NCBI GenBank assembly: GCA_900457075.1
Contig: UGYN01000002.1
Location: forward strand, 124,001 to 188,000
Length of the DNA: 64,000 nucleotides
Reading direction: 5' to 3'
Origin: Serratia quinivorans
GTDB lineage: Bacteria > Pseudomonadota > Gammaproteobacteria > Enterobacterales > Enterobacteriaceae
This document shows positions 8,866 through 17,441 of the stretch, piece after piece. Position 1 is the stretch's first letter, and each line of letters starts with the position of its first letter. The notes under the pieces are model-generated. The model saw only the letters and a program-made list of their open reading frames with translations, was not told where the DNA came from and made no database searches. Both the position numbers and the translations under genes were made by a program.

Positions 8866-9132
8866 ATGAAAATTATGACGGAAAAACTTGCCGCCGGTCT
8901 TAACTACTGCATTGCCGGCGGACTCTGCACCGGCGGTCTGGTCGACTGGTTCCGCCATGTGGACTGGAATCAGGTTGCGGTGATCGGCGGTTTTATCCTG
9001 GGCCTGATCACTTATCTCACGCAGACCTATTTCGACTGGCGGCGCACCAAAGCCTACGAGAAAGGGGTGAGCGCCGGGATCATCACCGAACCGCCGGTAA
9101 AGCGCCGCCTGTTCCGTAAGGAGGCCGAATAA
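8866..9132 (+). CDS. Y: Holin gpY-equivalent
   Basis: 88 residues with two hydrophobic segments (LNYCIAGGLCTGGLVDWF and VAVIGGFILGLITYLTQTYF) and a basic C-terminus (VKRRLFRKEAE). Position between X and K fixes it as the holin. The weakly hydrophobic first segment next to a second strong one resembles pinholins such as phage 21 S, which depolarise the membrane rather than make large holes and pair with SAR endolysins; the neighbouring lysozyme is of that kind. The pinholin label is inference. The stop overlaps the K start (TAATG). Confidence 0.85.
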   Translation: MKIMTEKLAAGLNYCIAGGLCTGGLVDWFRHVDWNQVAVIGGFILGLITYLTQTYFDWRRTKAYEKGVSAGIITEPPVKRRLFRKEAE

Positions 9133-9617
9133 TGGCGATGTCATCCACCTTGCGGAAAAGTTTGCTTGGCGCTGCCGGTACTGGCGCAGTGGCGATCGCC
9201 ACATTAATGATCCCCGAACTGGAAGGCGTCAGGCTTGAACCCTATCGCGACGTTGCCGGCGTGTTGACAGTCTGCTACGGCCACACCGGCCCCGACATTA
9301 TCCCCGGTAAGCGCTACAGCCTGGCGCAATGCAAAGCCATGCTGGATAAAGACCTGATTCCCTTTTCCCGTTCGGTTGAGCGGTCGGTAAAGGTTCCGGC
9401 GACGGAGTACCAAAAAGCCGCGCTGATCAGTTTCAGCTACAACGTGGGCATTTACGCTTTCGAGCATTCTTCTCTGCTGCGCAAACTGAACGCACGCGAC
9501 GCAGCCGGCGCGTGTGCTGGCCTTCGTCAGTGGATTTATGCCGGCGGTAAACCGTGGAAAGGCCTGATGAACCGCCGCGATATAGAGCATGAGGTGTGCA
9601 CCTGGGGGCAAAAATGA
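9132..9617 (+). CDS. K: SAR endolysin gpK (T4-type lysozyme)
   Basis: 161 residues. Glycoside hydrolase family 24 muramidase with the catalytic E31-x8-D40-x5-T46 set in ELEGVRLEPYRDVAGVLT. The N-terminal segment SLLGAAGTGAVAIATLM is a signal-anchor-release helix, rich in Gly/Ala and unlike a cleaved signal peptide, so the enzyme is probably tethered inactive in the inner membrane and released on depolarisation. SFSYNVGIYAFEHSSLL and GLMNRRDIEHEVC are typical of the family. Overlaps Y and lysB by one and four bases. Confidence 0.93.
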   Translation: MAMSSTLRKSLLGAAGTGAVAIATLMIPELEGVRLEPYRDVAGVLTVCYGHTGPDIIPGKRYSLAQCKAMLDKDLIPFSRSVERSVKVPATEYQKAALISFSYNVGIYAFEHSSLLRKLNARDAAGACAGLRQWIYAGGKPWKGLMNRRDIEHEVCTWGQK

Positions 9618-10051
9618 CCCGTCTGATTGCCGTCATCGTCCTGATCCTGCTCTGCCTGCTGGCCTTCCTGTTCTACAGCAATCAGGGGCTGCGCCAGGTT
9701 CGCGACACATTGCAGGATGCCAACGGTAAGCTGACCCGCCAGATTGATTGGCAAAACAAGACGCAGCGTGCTGTTGCTGTCATAGACGAAAACCGAAGCC
9801 GGGAATTAACCGATGCGAAACGTAAAATTGATGATTTGCAGCGTGATGTTGCCGATGGCCGTCACCGGCTGCGGCTCAGCGCCACGTGTTCAACCGCCAC
9901 CGCCGCCAGCCTGGCTGATGCAGACGGCCCCCGACTTACTAACGCCGCTCAACGGGATTATTTCACCCTCAGAAAGCGAATTGAAACCGCCAACAGCCAA
10001 ATAGCGGGCCTGCAAGACTACATCCGCAACGTCTGCCTGGCGCAACCGTAG
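9614..10051 (+). CDS. lysB: i-spanin LysB (Rz-like)
   Basis: 145 residues. Inner-membrane spanin subunit: N-terminal TM anchor (TRLIAVIVLILLCLLAFLFY) then a long periplasmic coiled coil (QTR, DAKRKIDDLQRD). With LysC it fuses inner and outer membrane as the last lysis step. Start ATG overlaps the K stop (ATGA); an upstream ATG at 9596 has no advantage. The lysC gene lies embedded in the +1 frame. P2 lysA, which sits between K and lysB in P2, is absent. Confidence 0.88.
   Translation: MTRLIAVIVLILLCLLAFLFYSNQGLRQVRDTLQDANGKLTRQIDWQNKTQRAVAVIDENRSRELTDAKRKIDDLQRDVADGRHRLRLSATCSTATAASLADADGPRLTNAAQRDYFTLRKRIETANSQIAGLQDYIRNVCLAQP
9813..10004 (+). CDS. lysC: o-spanin LysC (Rz1-like lipoprotein), nested in lysB
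   Basis: 63 residues in a different frame inside lysB. MRNVKLMICSVMLPMAVTGC has the lipobox M-A-V-T-G-C, giving a lipoprotein of about 44 residues with a proline run (QPPPPPAWL), the signature of Rz1-type o-spanins. It would sit in the outer membrane and bind LysB across the periplasm. The fully embedded layout is that of P2 lysB/lysC and lambda Rz/Rz1. Confidence 0.85.
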   Translation: MRNVKLMICSVMLPMAVTGCGSAPRVQPPPPPAWLMQTAPDLLTPLNGIISPSESELKPPTAK

Positions 10052-10059
10052 GAGCGATC

Positions 10060-10527
10060 ATGTTAAAACCGGACTCACTTCGCGCAGCCCTGAACGGTTC
10101 CGTAAAGTATGTGAAGCAAAATCCCGATTGCCTGCACATTTTCATTGATAAAGGGGTAATTTATTCCACCCTGGCCCCGTCGCTGTCTTTTGAATATCAG
10201 TACACGCTGAACCTTATCGTGACCAGCTATGCCGATGACGCCAATCTGTTGATCGTGCCTATCCTGCATTGGTTGCGTACCCATCAGCCCGATATCATGG
10301 CCAACCCGGATAAACGCGGCGATGGCTTCACCTTTGAAGCCGATTTCCTGAATAATGCCGCGCGGGATATCAGCATTGATCTGAAACTGACCGAACGTGT
10401 GATCGTCAGCGAGGACAATGGCAAACTGAACGTCAGGCATGTGGATGAGCCAGCACCGCCGCCGAGTGACCTCAGCAGTTATGAGATCTGGATGGAAGGT
10501 CGCAAGGTGGCAGCATGGGCAGCTTAA
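10060..10527 (+). CDS. R: Tail completion protein gpR
   Basis: 155 residues, identical in length to P2 gpR. Caps the tail tube or prepares the head-proximal end for joining. Conserved stretches: MLKPDSLRAALNGSVKYVKQ, EYQYTLNLIVTSYADDANLL, PILHWLRTHQPDIMANPDKR. An SD GGAG lies just upstream. The 3' end overlaps S by 13 bases. Confidence 0.92.
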   Translation: MLKPDSLRAALNGSVKYVKQNPDCLHIFIDKGVIYSTLAPSLSFEYQYTLNLIVTSYADDANLLIVPILHWLRTHQPDIMANPDKRGDGFTFEADFLNNAARDISIDLKLTERVIVSEDNGKLNVRHVDEPAPPPSDLSSYEIWMEGRKVAAWAA

Positions 10528-10970
10528 GCGATTTCCAGGCGCTGGACGAAACGCTATCCGTATTGCTCCAGCAGCTTTCCCCGCAGTCCCGCCAGGTATT
10601 TACCCGCCAGGTGGCCAAAGAGTTGCGCCAGCGCCAGCAAAAGCACATCCAGGAACAGAAGAACCCGGACGGTTCGCCGTACATACCGCGCAAAAACAAA
10701 CGGCAGGACAAGCACGGGCGCATCCGCCGCAAGATGTTTACCCGGCTGCGCACCGCGCGTTTTATGAAAACAGAATCCAACACCGATGAAGCCGCCGTAA
10801 CATTTGCCGCCGGTGTGACCAATTTATCCGTCGTGCACCATTATGGTCTGCGGGATAAAGTCAGCCCAGACGGCCCCACCGTGCGCTATGCGCGCCGGCA
10901 GTTGTTGGGCTTCACCGATGCCGATATTGAATGGATTAAGGATCTGGCGTTGACGCACATCGCCAAATAA
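10515..10970 (+). CDS. S: Tail completion protein gpS
   Basis: 151 residues (P2: 150). Head-tail joining partner of gpR. Family features: ALDETLSVLLQQLSPQSRQV, RQRQQKHIQEQKNPDGSPYI with the basic KRQD stretch, then HHYGLRDKVSPDGPTVRYAR and LLGFTDADIEWIKDL. Last gene of the O-S unit; an Ogr operator follows within 35 bases. Confidence 0.93.
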   Translation: MGSLSDFQALDETLSVLLQQLSPQSRQVFTRQVAKELRQRQQKHIQEQKNPDGSPYIPRKNKRQDKHGRIRRKMFTRLRTARFMKTESNTDEAAVTFAAGVTNLSVVHHYGLRDKVSPDGPTVRYARRQLLGFTDADIEWIKDLALTHIAK

Positions 10971-11001
10971 TCACCCCGCCTGACTGACCACGCCACCGCC
11001 T

Positions 11002-11066
11002 TGTGCCATCGCTGGCACAAAGCACACAAAATGCCCCACGCGCCCGCACGCGGCACACTGGCAGCA
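11002..11066 (+). promoter_or_regulatory. Ogr/Delta operator and late promoter for V-W-J-I
   Basis: TGT at 11002-11004, N12, ACA at 11017-11019. The surrounding CACCTTGTGCCAT-like context is shared with the other two operators. A -10 hexamer at the same 38-base spacing would be within CACACTGG, which puts the start near 11066, at the V start codon. Confidence 0.7.
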
Positions 11067-11704
11067 TGAAAGCATCCATCGCCGAACTAAAACGCCTCCT
11101 GGCTAACATTGTGCGCATTGGCACCGTCTCCGAAGTGGATACGGCCAAAGGCCTGTGCCGCGTGAAGATCGGGAAAAATGAAACCGACTGGCTGAACTGG
11201 TTGACGCTGCGTGCCGGTCGCGTGCGCTTTTGGTCTGCCCCGTCGGTTGGCGAACAGGTGATCGTACTGAGCATCTTCGGTGATTTGACCACCGGCTTTG
11301 TACTGCCGGGCGTATTTTCCGATCAGTATCCCGCCGCCTCGGCGTCACCCGATGCTGTCCGCCTGGATTTCCCGGACGGCGCTGTCATTAAGTACGAGCC
11401 TGAAAACGGCACGCTGACGGCAAAGGGCATGAAACAGGCCGATATTCAGGCATCTGAAAAAATCAGCGCCACCGCCAACGTCGTGAAGGTGACGGCCAGC
11501 CAGATGATCACCCTGGATGCGCCCGTCGTGGAATGCACCAATAAATTGATTGCCGGCTCACTGTTGCTCAAATACGGCGGTGAAATGTTCGGGAATATCA
11601 CCCACACCGGCGGCAGCTTTAATTCCAACGGCGTGATCATCCACATCCATTATCACGGCAACGTGCAGAACGGCGGCGGCAGCACCGGGGGGCCAGCATC
11701 ATGA
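11066..11704 (+). CDS. V: Baseplate spike gpV
   Basis: 212 residues (P2: 211). Trimeric membrane-piercing spike at the tail tip: N-terminal OB-fold (TDWLNWLTLRAGRVRFWSAP, SVGEQVIVLS), beta-helix middle with regular short repeats (NGTLTAKGMKQADIQASEKI) and a C-terminal histidine-rich iron-binding apex (IIHIHYHGN). The start MKASIAELKRLLANIVRIG matches the family N-terminus; an upstream in-frame start at 11003 would overlap the operator. No Shine-Dalgarno sequence is evident before 11066. Confidence 0.93.
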   Translation: MKASIAELKRLLANIVRIGTVSEVDTAKGLCRVKIGKNETDWLNWLTLRAGRVRFWSAPSVGEQVIVLSIFGDLTTGFVLPGVFSDQYPAASASPDAVRLDFPDGAVIKYEPENGTLTAKGMKQADIQASEKISATANVVKVTASQMITLDAPVVECTNKLIAGSLLLKYGGEMFGNITHTGGSFNSNGVIIHIHYHGNVQNGGGSTGGPAS

Positions 11705-12048
11705 TGTATCTCGGCATGAACCGTAACGATGGACAAGCTATCAGCGAGATCGAACACATCCGCCAGTCGGTCAGCGATATTTTGATCACGCCTGTCGGTA
11801 GTCGAGTCATGCGCCGTGACTACGGTTCGCAGCTATCGACCCTGATTGACCAGCCACAAAACCCCGCGCTGAACCTCCAGATGATGGCCGCCATTTATGG
11901 CGCGGTTCTGCGCTGGGAAACCCGCATTTCCCTCACTGCGATCAATCTCGCTTCCAGCGTTGACGGGGAAATGGTGGTTGATTTGGTCGGCAACCGGACG
12001 GACACCGCCGGGCGTATCCAGTTCTCATTACCTGTCAGGGGGCAATAA
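11701..12048 (+). CDS. W: Baseplate wedge gpW (gp25-like)
   Basis: 115 residues, as P2 gpW. Lysozyme-like fold baseplate protein of the T4 gp25 family with the conserved EPR-like core seen here in VGSRVMRRDYGSQLSTLIDQ. Start overlaps the V stop (ATGATG) and the stop overlaps the J start. Confidence 0.93.
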   Translation: MMYLGMNRNDGQAISEIEHIRQSVSDILITPVGSRVMRRDYGSQLSTLIDQPQNPALNLQMMAAIYGAVLRWETRISLTAINLASSVDGEMVVDLVGNRTDTAGRIQFSLPVRGQ

Positions 12049-12957
12049 TGGCCACCATTGATCTGAGCCAACTCCCCCGACCCAATGTCATTGAGGCATT
12101 GGATTTTGAGACACTATTTTCCGAACGAAAAGAGCGGTTAATCAGCCTGTATCCCGAAGAAGAACGGGAGGCGGTACGCCGTACCCTGGCTTTTGAGTCC
12201 GAGCCGATCGTCAAAATCCTGCAAGAGTCAGCTTATCGGGAGATGTTATTGCGCCAGCGCGTCAACGAAGCGGCGCAGGCGGTCATGGTGGCCTACGCCA
12301 TCGGTAATGACCTTGAACAGCTTGGTGCAAACAACAACACGCCACGATTAACGATCGTCCCGGCAGATGACGAAGCTATCCCGCCAGTTGAGGAAGTGAA
12401 GGAGTCGGACGCCGATTACCGCCAGCGCATCCCGGCGGCCTTTGAAGGGATGAGCGTCGCCGGCCCGACCGGGGGCGTATGAGTTTCATGCACAAAGTGC
12501 GGACGGTAAAGTCGCGGATGCTTCGGCCATCAGCCCCGCCCCGGCAGAAGTCACGATCAGCGTATTGTCTCGCGATGGTGATGGCACCGCATCCCCCGAA
12601 TTGTTGGCCACCGTCAGCGCTGCGTTGAATGACGAGGCAGTCCGTCCGGTAGCCGACCGGCTGACCGTGCAATCCGCCCAGATCGTCAATTACCTGATCG
12701 ACGCCACGCTGTACGTCTACCCCGGCCCGGCCATCGAACCCATCATGGCCGATGCTGAACTGCGCCTTAAAACTTACATCAATGAACAACGCCGGCTAGG
12801 CCGAGATATTCGCCTATCGGCCATCTATGCGGCGCTGCATACCCAGGGCGTGCAACGCGTTGAACTGGCGGCCCCCCTGGCTGACGTGGTGTTAGACCGC
12901 ACCCAGGCGGCCAACTGTACCGATTACCGCATCCGGATCGGCGGTTCCGATGAATAG
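12048..12957 (+). pseudogene. J: Baseplate wedge gpJ, frameshifted
   Basis: The frame beginning MATIDLSQLPRPNVIEALDF reads as gpJ to AGPTGGV and stops at 12480-12482. The rest (EFHAQSADGKVADASAISPA ... DYRIRIGGSDE) lies in the next frame to 12957. A run of five G at 12471-12475 where four would give GPTGAYEFHAQS is the obvious cause. The repaired product would be about 302 residues, as in P2. gpJ forms the baseplate rim with gpW and gpI. Confidence 0.9.
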
Positions 12958-13549
12958 CCTGTTGCCGTCCGGTTCTTCCCCGCTTGAACGACGCGCGGCA
13001 GAAGCCTGCGCCGGCATCAGCGATCTGAATACCCCACTGCGTGACCTGTGGAACCCTGACCGCTGTCCGGTCAAGTTCCTGCCCTATCTGGCCTGGGCGT
13101 TCTCAGTTGATCGCTGGGATGAAAAATGGACGGCGGCGGAGAAGCGCAAGGCGGTCAAAGACGCCTTTTATATCCATCGCCGCAAGGGGACGATCGCCGC
13201 CATCCGGCGCGTGATTGAGGCGATGGGCTATTCAATGTCAATCGCCGAATGGTGGCAGGTCGCCGACCCGCGCGGCACGTTCCGTCTCACTATCGACGTG
13301 AACGAGGTCGGGATCACGGAGGAAATTGTCCGTGAGCTTGAGCGGTTGATCGGTGATGCCCGGCCCGTTAGTCGACACATTGCACAATTAAGTATCGCGA
13401 CAAAGGTCAGCGGCTTTATGTATTCAGCGCTTAACAGCCACGACGGCGACATTATTACGGTTTACCCCGCAGGGTATGAGCCACGATTAAATATTAAATA
13501 CAACGGTCTGCCAAATTATGGCAGCAGTTATCGCTATGCTGGGGAATAA
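12950..13549 (+). CDS. I: Baseplate/tail fibre attachment protein gpI
   Basis: 199 residues (P2: 176). Conserved N-terminus LLPSGSSPLERRAAEACAGI, CPVKFLPYLAWAFSVDRWD and the HRRKGTIAAIRRVIEAMGYS motif. Links baseplate to fibre. The C-terminus (YPAGYEPRLNIKYNGLPNYG) is longer than in P2 and probably adapts to the unusual fibre genes that follow. Overlaps J by eight bases. Confidence 0.92.
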   Translation: MNSLLPSGSSPLERRAAEACAGISDLNTPLRDLWNPDRCPVKFLPYLAWAFSVDRWDEKWTAAEKRKAVKDAFYIHRRKGTIAAIRRVIEAMGYSMSIAEWWQVADPRGTFRLTIDVNEVGITEEIVRELERLIGDARPVSRHIAQLSIATKVSGFMYSALNSHDGDIITVYPAGYEPRLNIKYNGLPNYGSSYRYAGE

Positions 13550-13550
13550 C

Positions 13551-15278
13551 ATGACGAGACTTAGTGAATATGCTCGATGGGAAGATGATGTTTATCAAAT
13601 CAAGCGTGATGATGAAGTATCTGGCGGCCGTGACGGCATTGCAAATATACAGCCGTTGCAGTTGGCTAATCGCACCTCATATCTGCGGCAGGAAGTAGAT
13701 GTAACTCAGTCAATGGTTATGGCTGAAATGCGCGTTTATGACTCAAAAGAACAAGCACAAACCGCCATCGAGGCCGGAACGGAAAAAAGGCGTTATTTCC
13801 CGGTCAAAGGCGTCGGCATGGCATGGGCTGAACGTTTCGAAAATATCAATGGTGTAGCAACACCAACAGGGGAACGAATGCCCAACATGGCTTATGTTAA
13901 AGATATTGAGAAAAGAATCCCTAAAGTAGACGCGCAGCTTGCTGGCCGTATCCCTTTAATCGCAATCAATGATGAGGTTGTGCTGTGGCTTGTTGATGGC
14001 AGGCTGGAGTCATTATTCCTCGGTGATAATTTAATTAGCAGTCTTGGGCCACGTACATTAGTTATCAATGAAGATTTTAACCTGGCTGATAATGGGAGAA
14101 TACCGTTAATCCAGATGGGCGACGAGGTTGTCGCCTGGCTGGAAGATGGGCGTTTTTGCACAATGGATCTGCAACTGGAAGGCCCTGACGCATTAAGCCC
14201 ACAGACCACAAAAACCTTTTTGCCAACCTACAGCAGCGGCGCTTCACTTTATCGCTGGAAGGCCAAATGCGCAGTGTTGGAAAATGGCGGAAATGTGACG
14301 GCGAAAATAGCCTTTACCGGTGATAGCTGGACGGATTTCAGCACCATCCCCCAACAATTTGCCAATGCATTGTATGCCAGGTATGGCAAGTCATCCGACG
14401 GCTGGGCCAGCGTTGCAGGCAATAACGCACAGCGGAAAATGTACATGAACGGCATGGGGCTATCGCGCAGCGCGGGCTGGGTAAACTGGAGTATTGGTAG
14501 TCCAGAAACCACACCGCCTCCGTTCGGCGGCGGCCCTGACGGCTACTGTATGCATACGAGTCTGTCGACCTGCTCCGTCACATTAAGCGGTGCGGAAGGC
14601 ACGCAAATTGATATCTACCACCGCGATTCGGGCACATTCCGTTATCGCGTCGATGGCGGCACATGGAACGTGGTAGCAACCAATGAAACTCCAGCATTGG
14701 TGAAAACGACGATCACCGAGCTTTCTGACGGCAAACACACCCTTGATATTGACACGCTGGGTAATACGTCAGAGGTAGCGATCTATGCATTCCGCCCCTA
14801 CAGCCCAGGGCAAAAGGGAGTTGAGGTATTGAAGGTTGGCCATGCAGGCGCGCGTGGCCTGCACTACATGTACCAGGTCAGCCCCTATATTCAACCTTAT
14901 GCCGCCGACCTTGACCCGGACGTGGTTGTCATCATTTTGGGCACGAATGACTACAGGTACGCAAACAGCAACACGGCAAACTATATCGACGGAATAGCCT
15001 CGATCATTGATGCCTACAGGGCCGCACATGCTGATGTGGGGATCGTCCTGGTCGCGCCGGCAGACACGGACGGTTATCAGGCCAGCGCTCCACTGACTGA
15101 GTTTGTCGCCGCTGCCCGCAAATTTGCCGTGCAAGCCGGCATCGAGTTTATTGATTTGCACACCATGATGCCGAAATGGTCTGTTGGGCGCACGTTAGGG
15201 ATGTGGGAAGACTCATTACATATGAGCGCCAACGGTGCGCAATTCTTATTCAACATCGTTAAAGACAAGCTGCTCTAA
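13551..15278 (+). CDS. Tailspike with SGNH-hydrolase (esterase) domain
   Basis: 575 residues from the ATG two bases after gpI. N-terminal tail-attachment segment (RWEDDVYQIKRDDEVSGGRD, LQLANRTSYLRQEVD), a helical linker, then two copies of a 50-residue repeat (GRIPLIAINDEVVLWLVDGR at 132 and GRIPLIQMGDEVVAWLEDGR at 182). The C-terminal 330 residues form an SGNH hydrolase: block I FTGDSW (nucleophile S259), a beta insertion (345-415), block III GTND (464-467) and block V DSLH (D554, H557). Such spike esterases usually de-O-acetylate surface polysaccharide so the virion can bind or penetrate it; the substrate is unknown. P2 has gpH in this slot. Confidence 0.82.
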   Translation: MTRLSEYARWEDDVYQIKRDDEVSGGRDGIANIQPLQLANRTSYLRQEVDVTQSMVMAEMRVYDSKEQAQTAIEAGTEKRRYFPVKGVGMAWAERFENINGVATPTGERMPNMAYVKDIEKRIPKVDAQLAGRIPLIAINDEVVLWLVDGRLESLFLGDNLISSLGPRTLVINEDFNLADNGRIPLIQMGDEVVAWLEDGRFCTMDLQLEGPDALSPQTTKTFLPTYSSGASLYRWKAKCAVLENGGNVTAKIAFTGDSWTDFSTIPQQFANALYARYGKSSDGWASVAGNNAQRKMYMNGMGLSRSAGWVNWSIGSPETTPPPFGGGPDGYCMHTSLSTCSVTLSGAEGTQIDIYHRDSGTFRYRVDGGTWNVVATNETPALVKTTITELSDGKHTLDIDTLGNTSEVAIYAFRPYSPGQKGVEVLKVGHAGARGLHYMYQVSPYIQPYAADLDPDVVVIILGTNDYRYANSNTANYIDGIASIIDAYRAAHADVGIVLVAPADTDGYQASAPLTEFVAAARKFAVQAGIEFIDLHTMMPKWSVGRTLGMWEDSLHMSANGAQFLFNIVKDKLL

Positions 15279-15288
15279 GGGGGCACTG

Positions 15289-16059
15289 ATGTTTTCTACA
15301 CTTAAATTGGTAGGACCTTCACAGGCACAATATGGTTTTCCAAAAATAGGGAGTTTTATCGACCAAACGCCAGAGCTTCCCATAGTAGATCAACTGGCCG
15401 GGCTTTATTACCTTCATGACGGGCCAAACAAACTGAAAAACTATGCCGATGGAACTAAACTATTACGAATGATTGGCAGCCCAAATGCTGCCGCTAATTT
15501 CTCCTGGACGAATTTGGCAAACCATTACGATACCGGTCTGATCCTACCGAAAGACTGGACGGCAATTGTTATTTCATCCATCGGTAATAATAAGACCACT
15601 GATGGCGGACTTGACCTTTCCAATTACGGGGCTGATGGGGATGTGTTATCCGGTGATAGCCTTGGGGCAAACAACACCGGCTCAAACATAACCCTGTATG
15701 CGAACGTTAAGAATGGCAATGACCTTTCTGTGAAATCGGTGAACGTATCATATCCGGCTGAAACACAATTTCAGGTCTATGCCAGTGTATACAATGACCA
15801 CCCAACCTATAAAAAAATCAATGCAGTGACAGGTGAAATAACATCTGCATTAGTTGATATGACAGATCGAACCCGCGTTGTTTCACCGGCACGCACGCTG
15901 AAAATTGGCGGACACTACCGCCCGGGCATTCTCACCGGACTTCGCCGAATTTCCCTTGTGGCTGTTTTTTTTAAAGCGTTATCAGACGATGAGATAAAAC
16001 AGAATACCGACTATTTACGCCTGAAATGGTGCCCTGGTGCCGGTGTAATCTTGTCCTGA
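15289..16059 (+). CDS. Putative lectin-like (LamG/ConA-fold) tail protein
   Basis: 256 residues from ATG 15289, ten bases after the tailspike stop. The body has jelly-roll-like beta content: LAGLYYLHDGPNKLKNYADG, NDLSVKSVNVSYPAETQFQV, a KKINAVTGEITSALVDMTD strand and a C-terminal RRISLVAVFFKALSDDEIKQ that matches the end of LamG/concanavalin-type domains (the ALSDDEI motif). No catalytic motif. It probably binds a surface carbohydrate, acting beside the esterase spike. Specific family not certain. Confidence 0.6.
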   Translation: MFSTLKLVGPSQAQYGFPKIGSFIDQTPELPIVDQLAGLYYLHDGPNKLKNYADGTKLLRMIGSPNAAANFSWTNLANHYDTGLILPKDWTAIVISSIGNNKTTDGGLDLSNYGADGDVLSGDSLGANNTGSNITLYANVKNGNDLSVKSVNVSYPAETQFQVYASVYNDHPTYKKINAVTGEITSALVDMTDRTRVVSPARTLKIGGHYRPGILTGLRRISLVAVFFKALSDDEIKQNTDYLRLKWCPGAGVILS

Positions 16060-16103
16060 GTGGACGGTAATAGCGAACATGAAACAGCATTATGAGGTGC
16101 GGC

Positions 16104-17279
16104 GTGGATAGCAGAAAATTTATTGTAGTAACAACCCACCTTGGCAACAGTAAGCTGGCTGCGGCTGCCGTATCCGGCACGCCAGTGAACATTACATTGA
16201 TGGCTGTTGGAGACGGGAACGGCCAGCAATTGCGCCCCACTCCCGAACAAACAGAACTGAACAACGAACAGTTTCGGGCGCCATTAAATCGCCTGTCAAT
16301 TTCGGATCAGGCCGCCAACGTCATCGAAGCTGAAATGATAATGCCGCCGCAGATTGGTGGATTCTGGTTGCGCGAGGTAGCGTTAATTGACGATGAGGGG
16401 GCATTCATTGCGGTAGGTAACATGCCGGACAGCTATAAGCCATTGCTTGCCGAGGGTTCCGGGCGTTTTCAGATTATCAGGATGCAGCTACAGGTCAGCA
16501 GCACCGAAGACGTGAATATGCTTGTTGACCCATCCGTTGTGCTCGCAACGGCAGAAACAGTAAAGGCCGCAGAAGATGCGGCTAAAGACTATGCCGATGA
16601 ACAGCTTTCCGAACATGAGCTATCGCGCCAACACCCTGACGCCACACTGAACGAAAAGGGATTCACTCAGTTGAGTAATGCCACGGATAGCGACAGCGAA
16701 AAACTGGCCGCAACGCCGGCAGCAATCAAAGCGGCAATCCAAGCCGCAGTCGCCGCAGCGGTGAGCCAGGCGTGGGAGCTGGATAACCCGATCGGATCAT
16801 CTCGCCTGTTCAACCAGAACTTAAACCCCAATGAACGTTGGCCGTGGTCAACGTGGGAGTATGCCGGCGAACACCTGACGATCAGAACAGCGAAAGCAGA
16901 CGGCTCCGATGTTGGCACCTTGGGTGGCAGCGACACCGTGACAATTGCGCGTGCAAATCTGCCGGCGGAAAAAATCAGCGTATCAGGGACGGCACAAGAT
17001 ACCGACCTTGGGACTAAGCGCACCAAACTCGGCGGTAAGCACGCTCATCATGGCGTACCTAATCGCAACAGTAATTATGAGCTGGGCGGTAACAATCGGG
17101 TATTCTTCGACCCTTATCAGGAAGGCGACACGGACGAAGCCGGAGAACACGATCACGAAATGGAATTAGGCCCGCACGGCCACCCCGTTTCGGGGAAAAC
17201 TGACTCGCTGGGCCAAGGACAGGCGCTCAACATCGTTGAACGACACAAACTGCAAATGCTGTGGCACCGTGTAGCATAA
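16104..17279 (+). CDS. H: Tail fibre/collar protein gpH-like
   Basis: 391 residues from a GTG at 16104 with GAGGT five bases upstream; an ATG at 16092 adds four residues. The N-terminus (KFIVVTTHLGNSKLAAAA, LMAVGDGNGQ, GFWLREVALIDDEG) is the DUF3751 gpH attachment domain, followed by a helical stalk (AETVKAAEDAAKDYADEQLS), and a C-terminal collar domain with NPNERWPWSTWEY, several His-x-His pairs (HAHH, HDHE, HGH) that suggest metal binding as in gp12-type needles, and the terminal NIVERHKLQMLWHRVA. It is much shorter than P2 gpH (669). No gpG chaperone gene follows. Confidence 0.85.
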   Translation: MDSRKFIVVTTHLGNSKLAAAAVSGTPVNITLMAVGDGNGQQLRPTPEQTELNNEQFRAPLNRLSISDQAANVIEAEMIMPPQIGGFWLREVALIDDEGAFIAVGNMPDSYKPLLAEGSGRFQIIRMQLQVSSTEDVNMLVDPSVVLATAETVKAAEDAAKDYADEQLSEHELSRQHPDATLNEKGFTQLSNATDSDSEKLAATPAAIKAAIQAAVAAAVSQAWELDNPIGSSRLFNQNLNPNERWPWSTWEYAGEHLTIRTAKADGSDVGTLGGSDTVTIARANLPAEKISVSGTAQDTDLGTKRTKLGGKHAHHGVPNRNSNYELGGNNRVFFDPYQEGDTDEAGEHDHEMELGPHGHPVSGKTDSLGQGQALNIVERHKLQMLWHRVA

Positions 17280-17441
17280 GCTTGTATTAGCTTGGACCTG
17301 AACTTGACAGTCGGCTTTGAGCGAGAAGCGAAAATGGGTGCGGGATAGTTTTTTTCCGTCGATCTCAGTACATTTACTCAATTATGCTTGCTCAACAATT
17401 GAATCAGCCATAGATTTTCGGAAAGTCATAAACTTCCGGGG

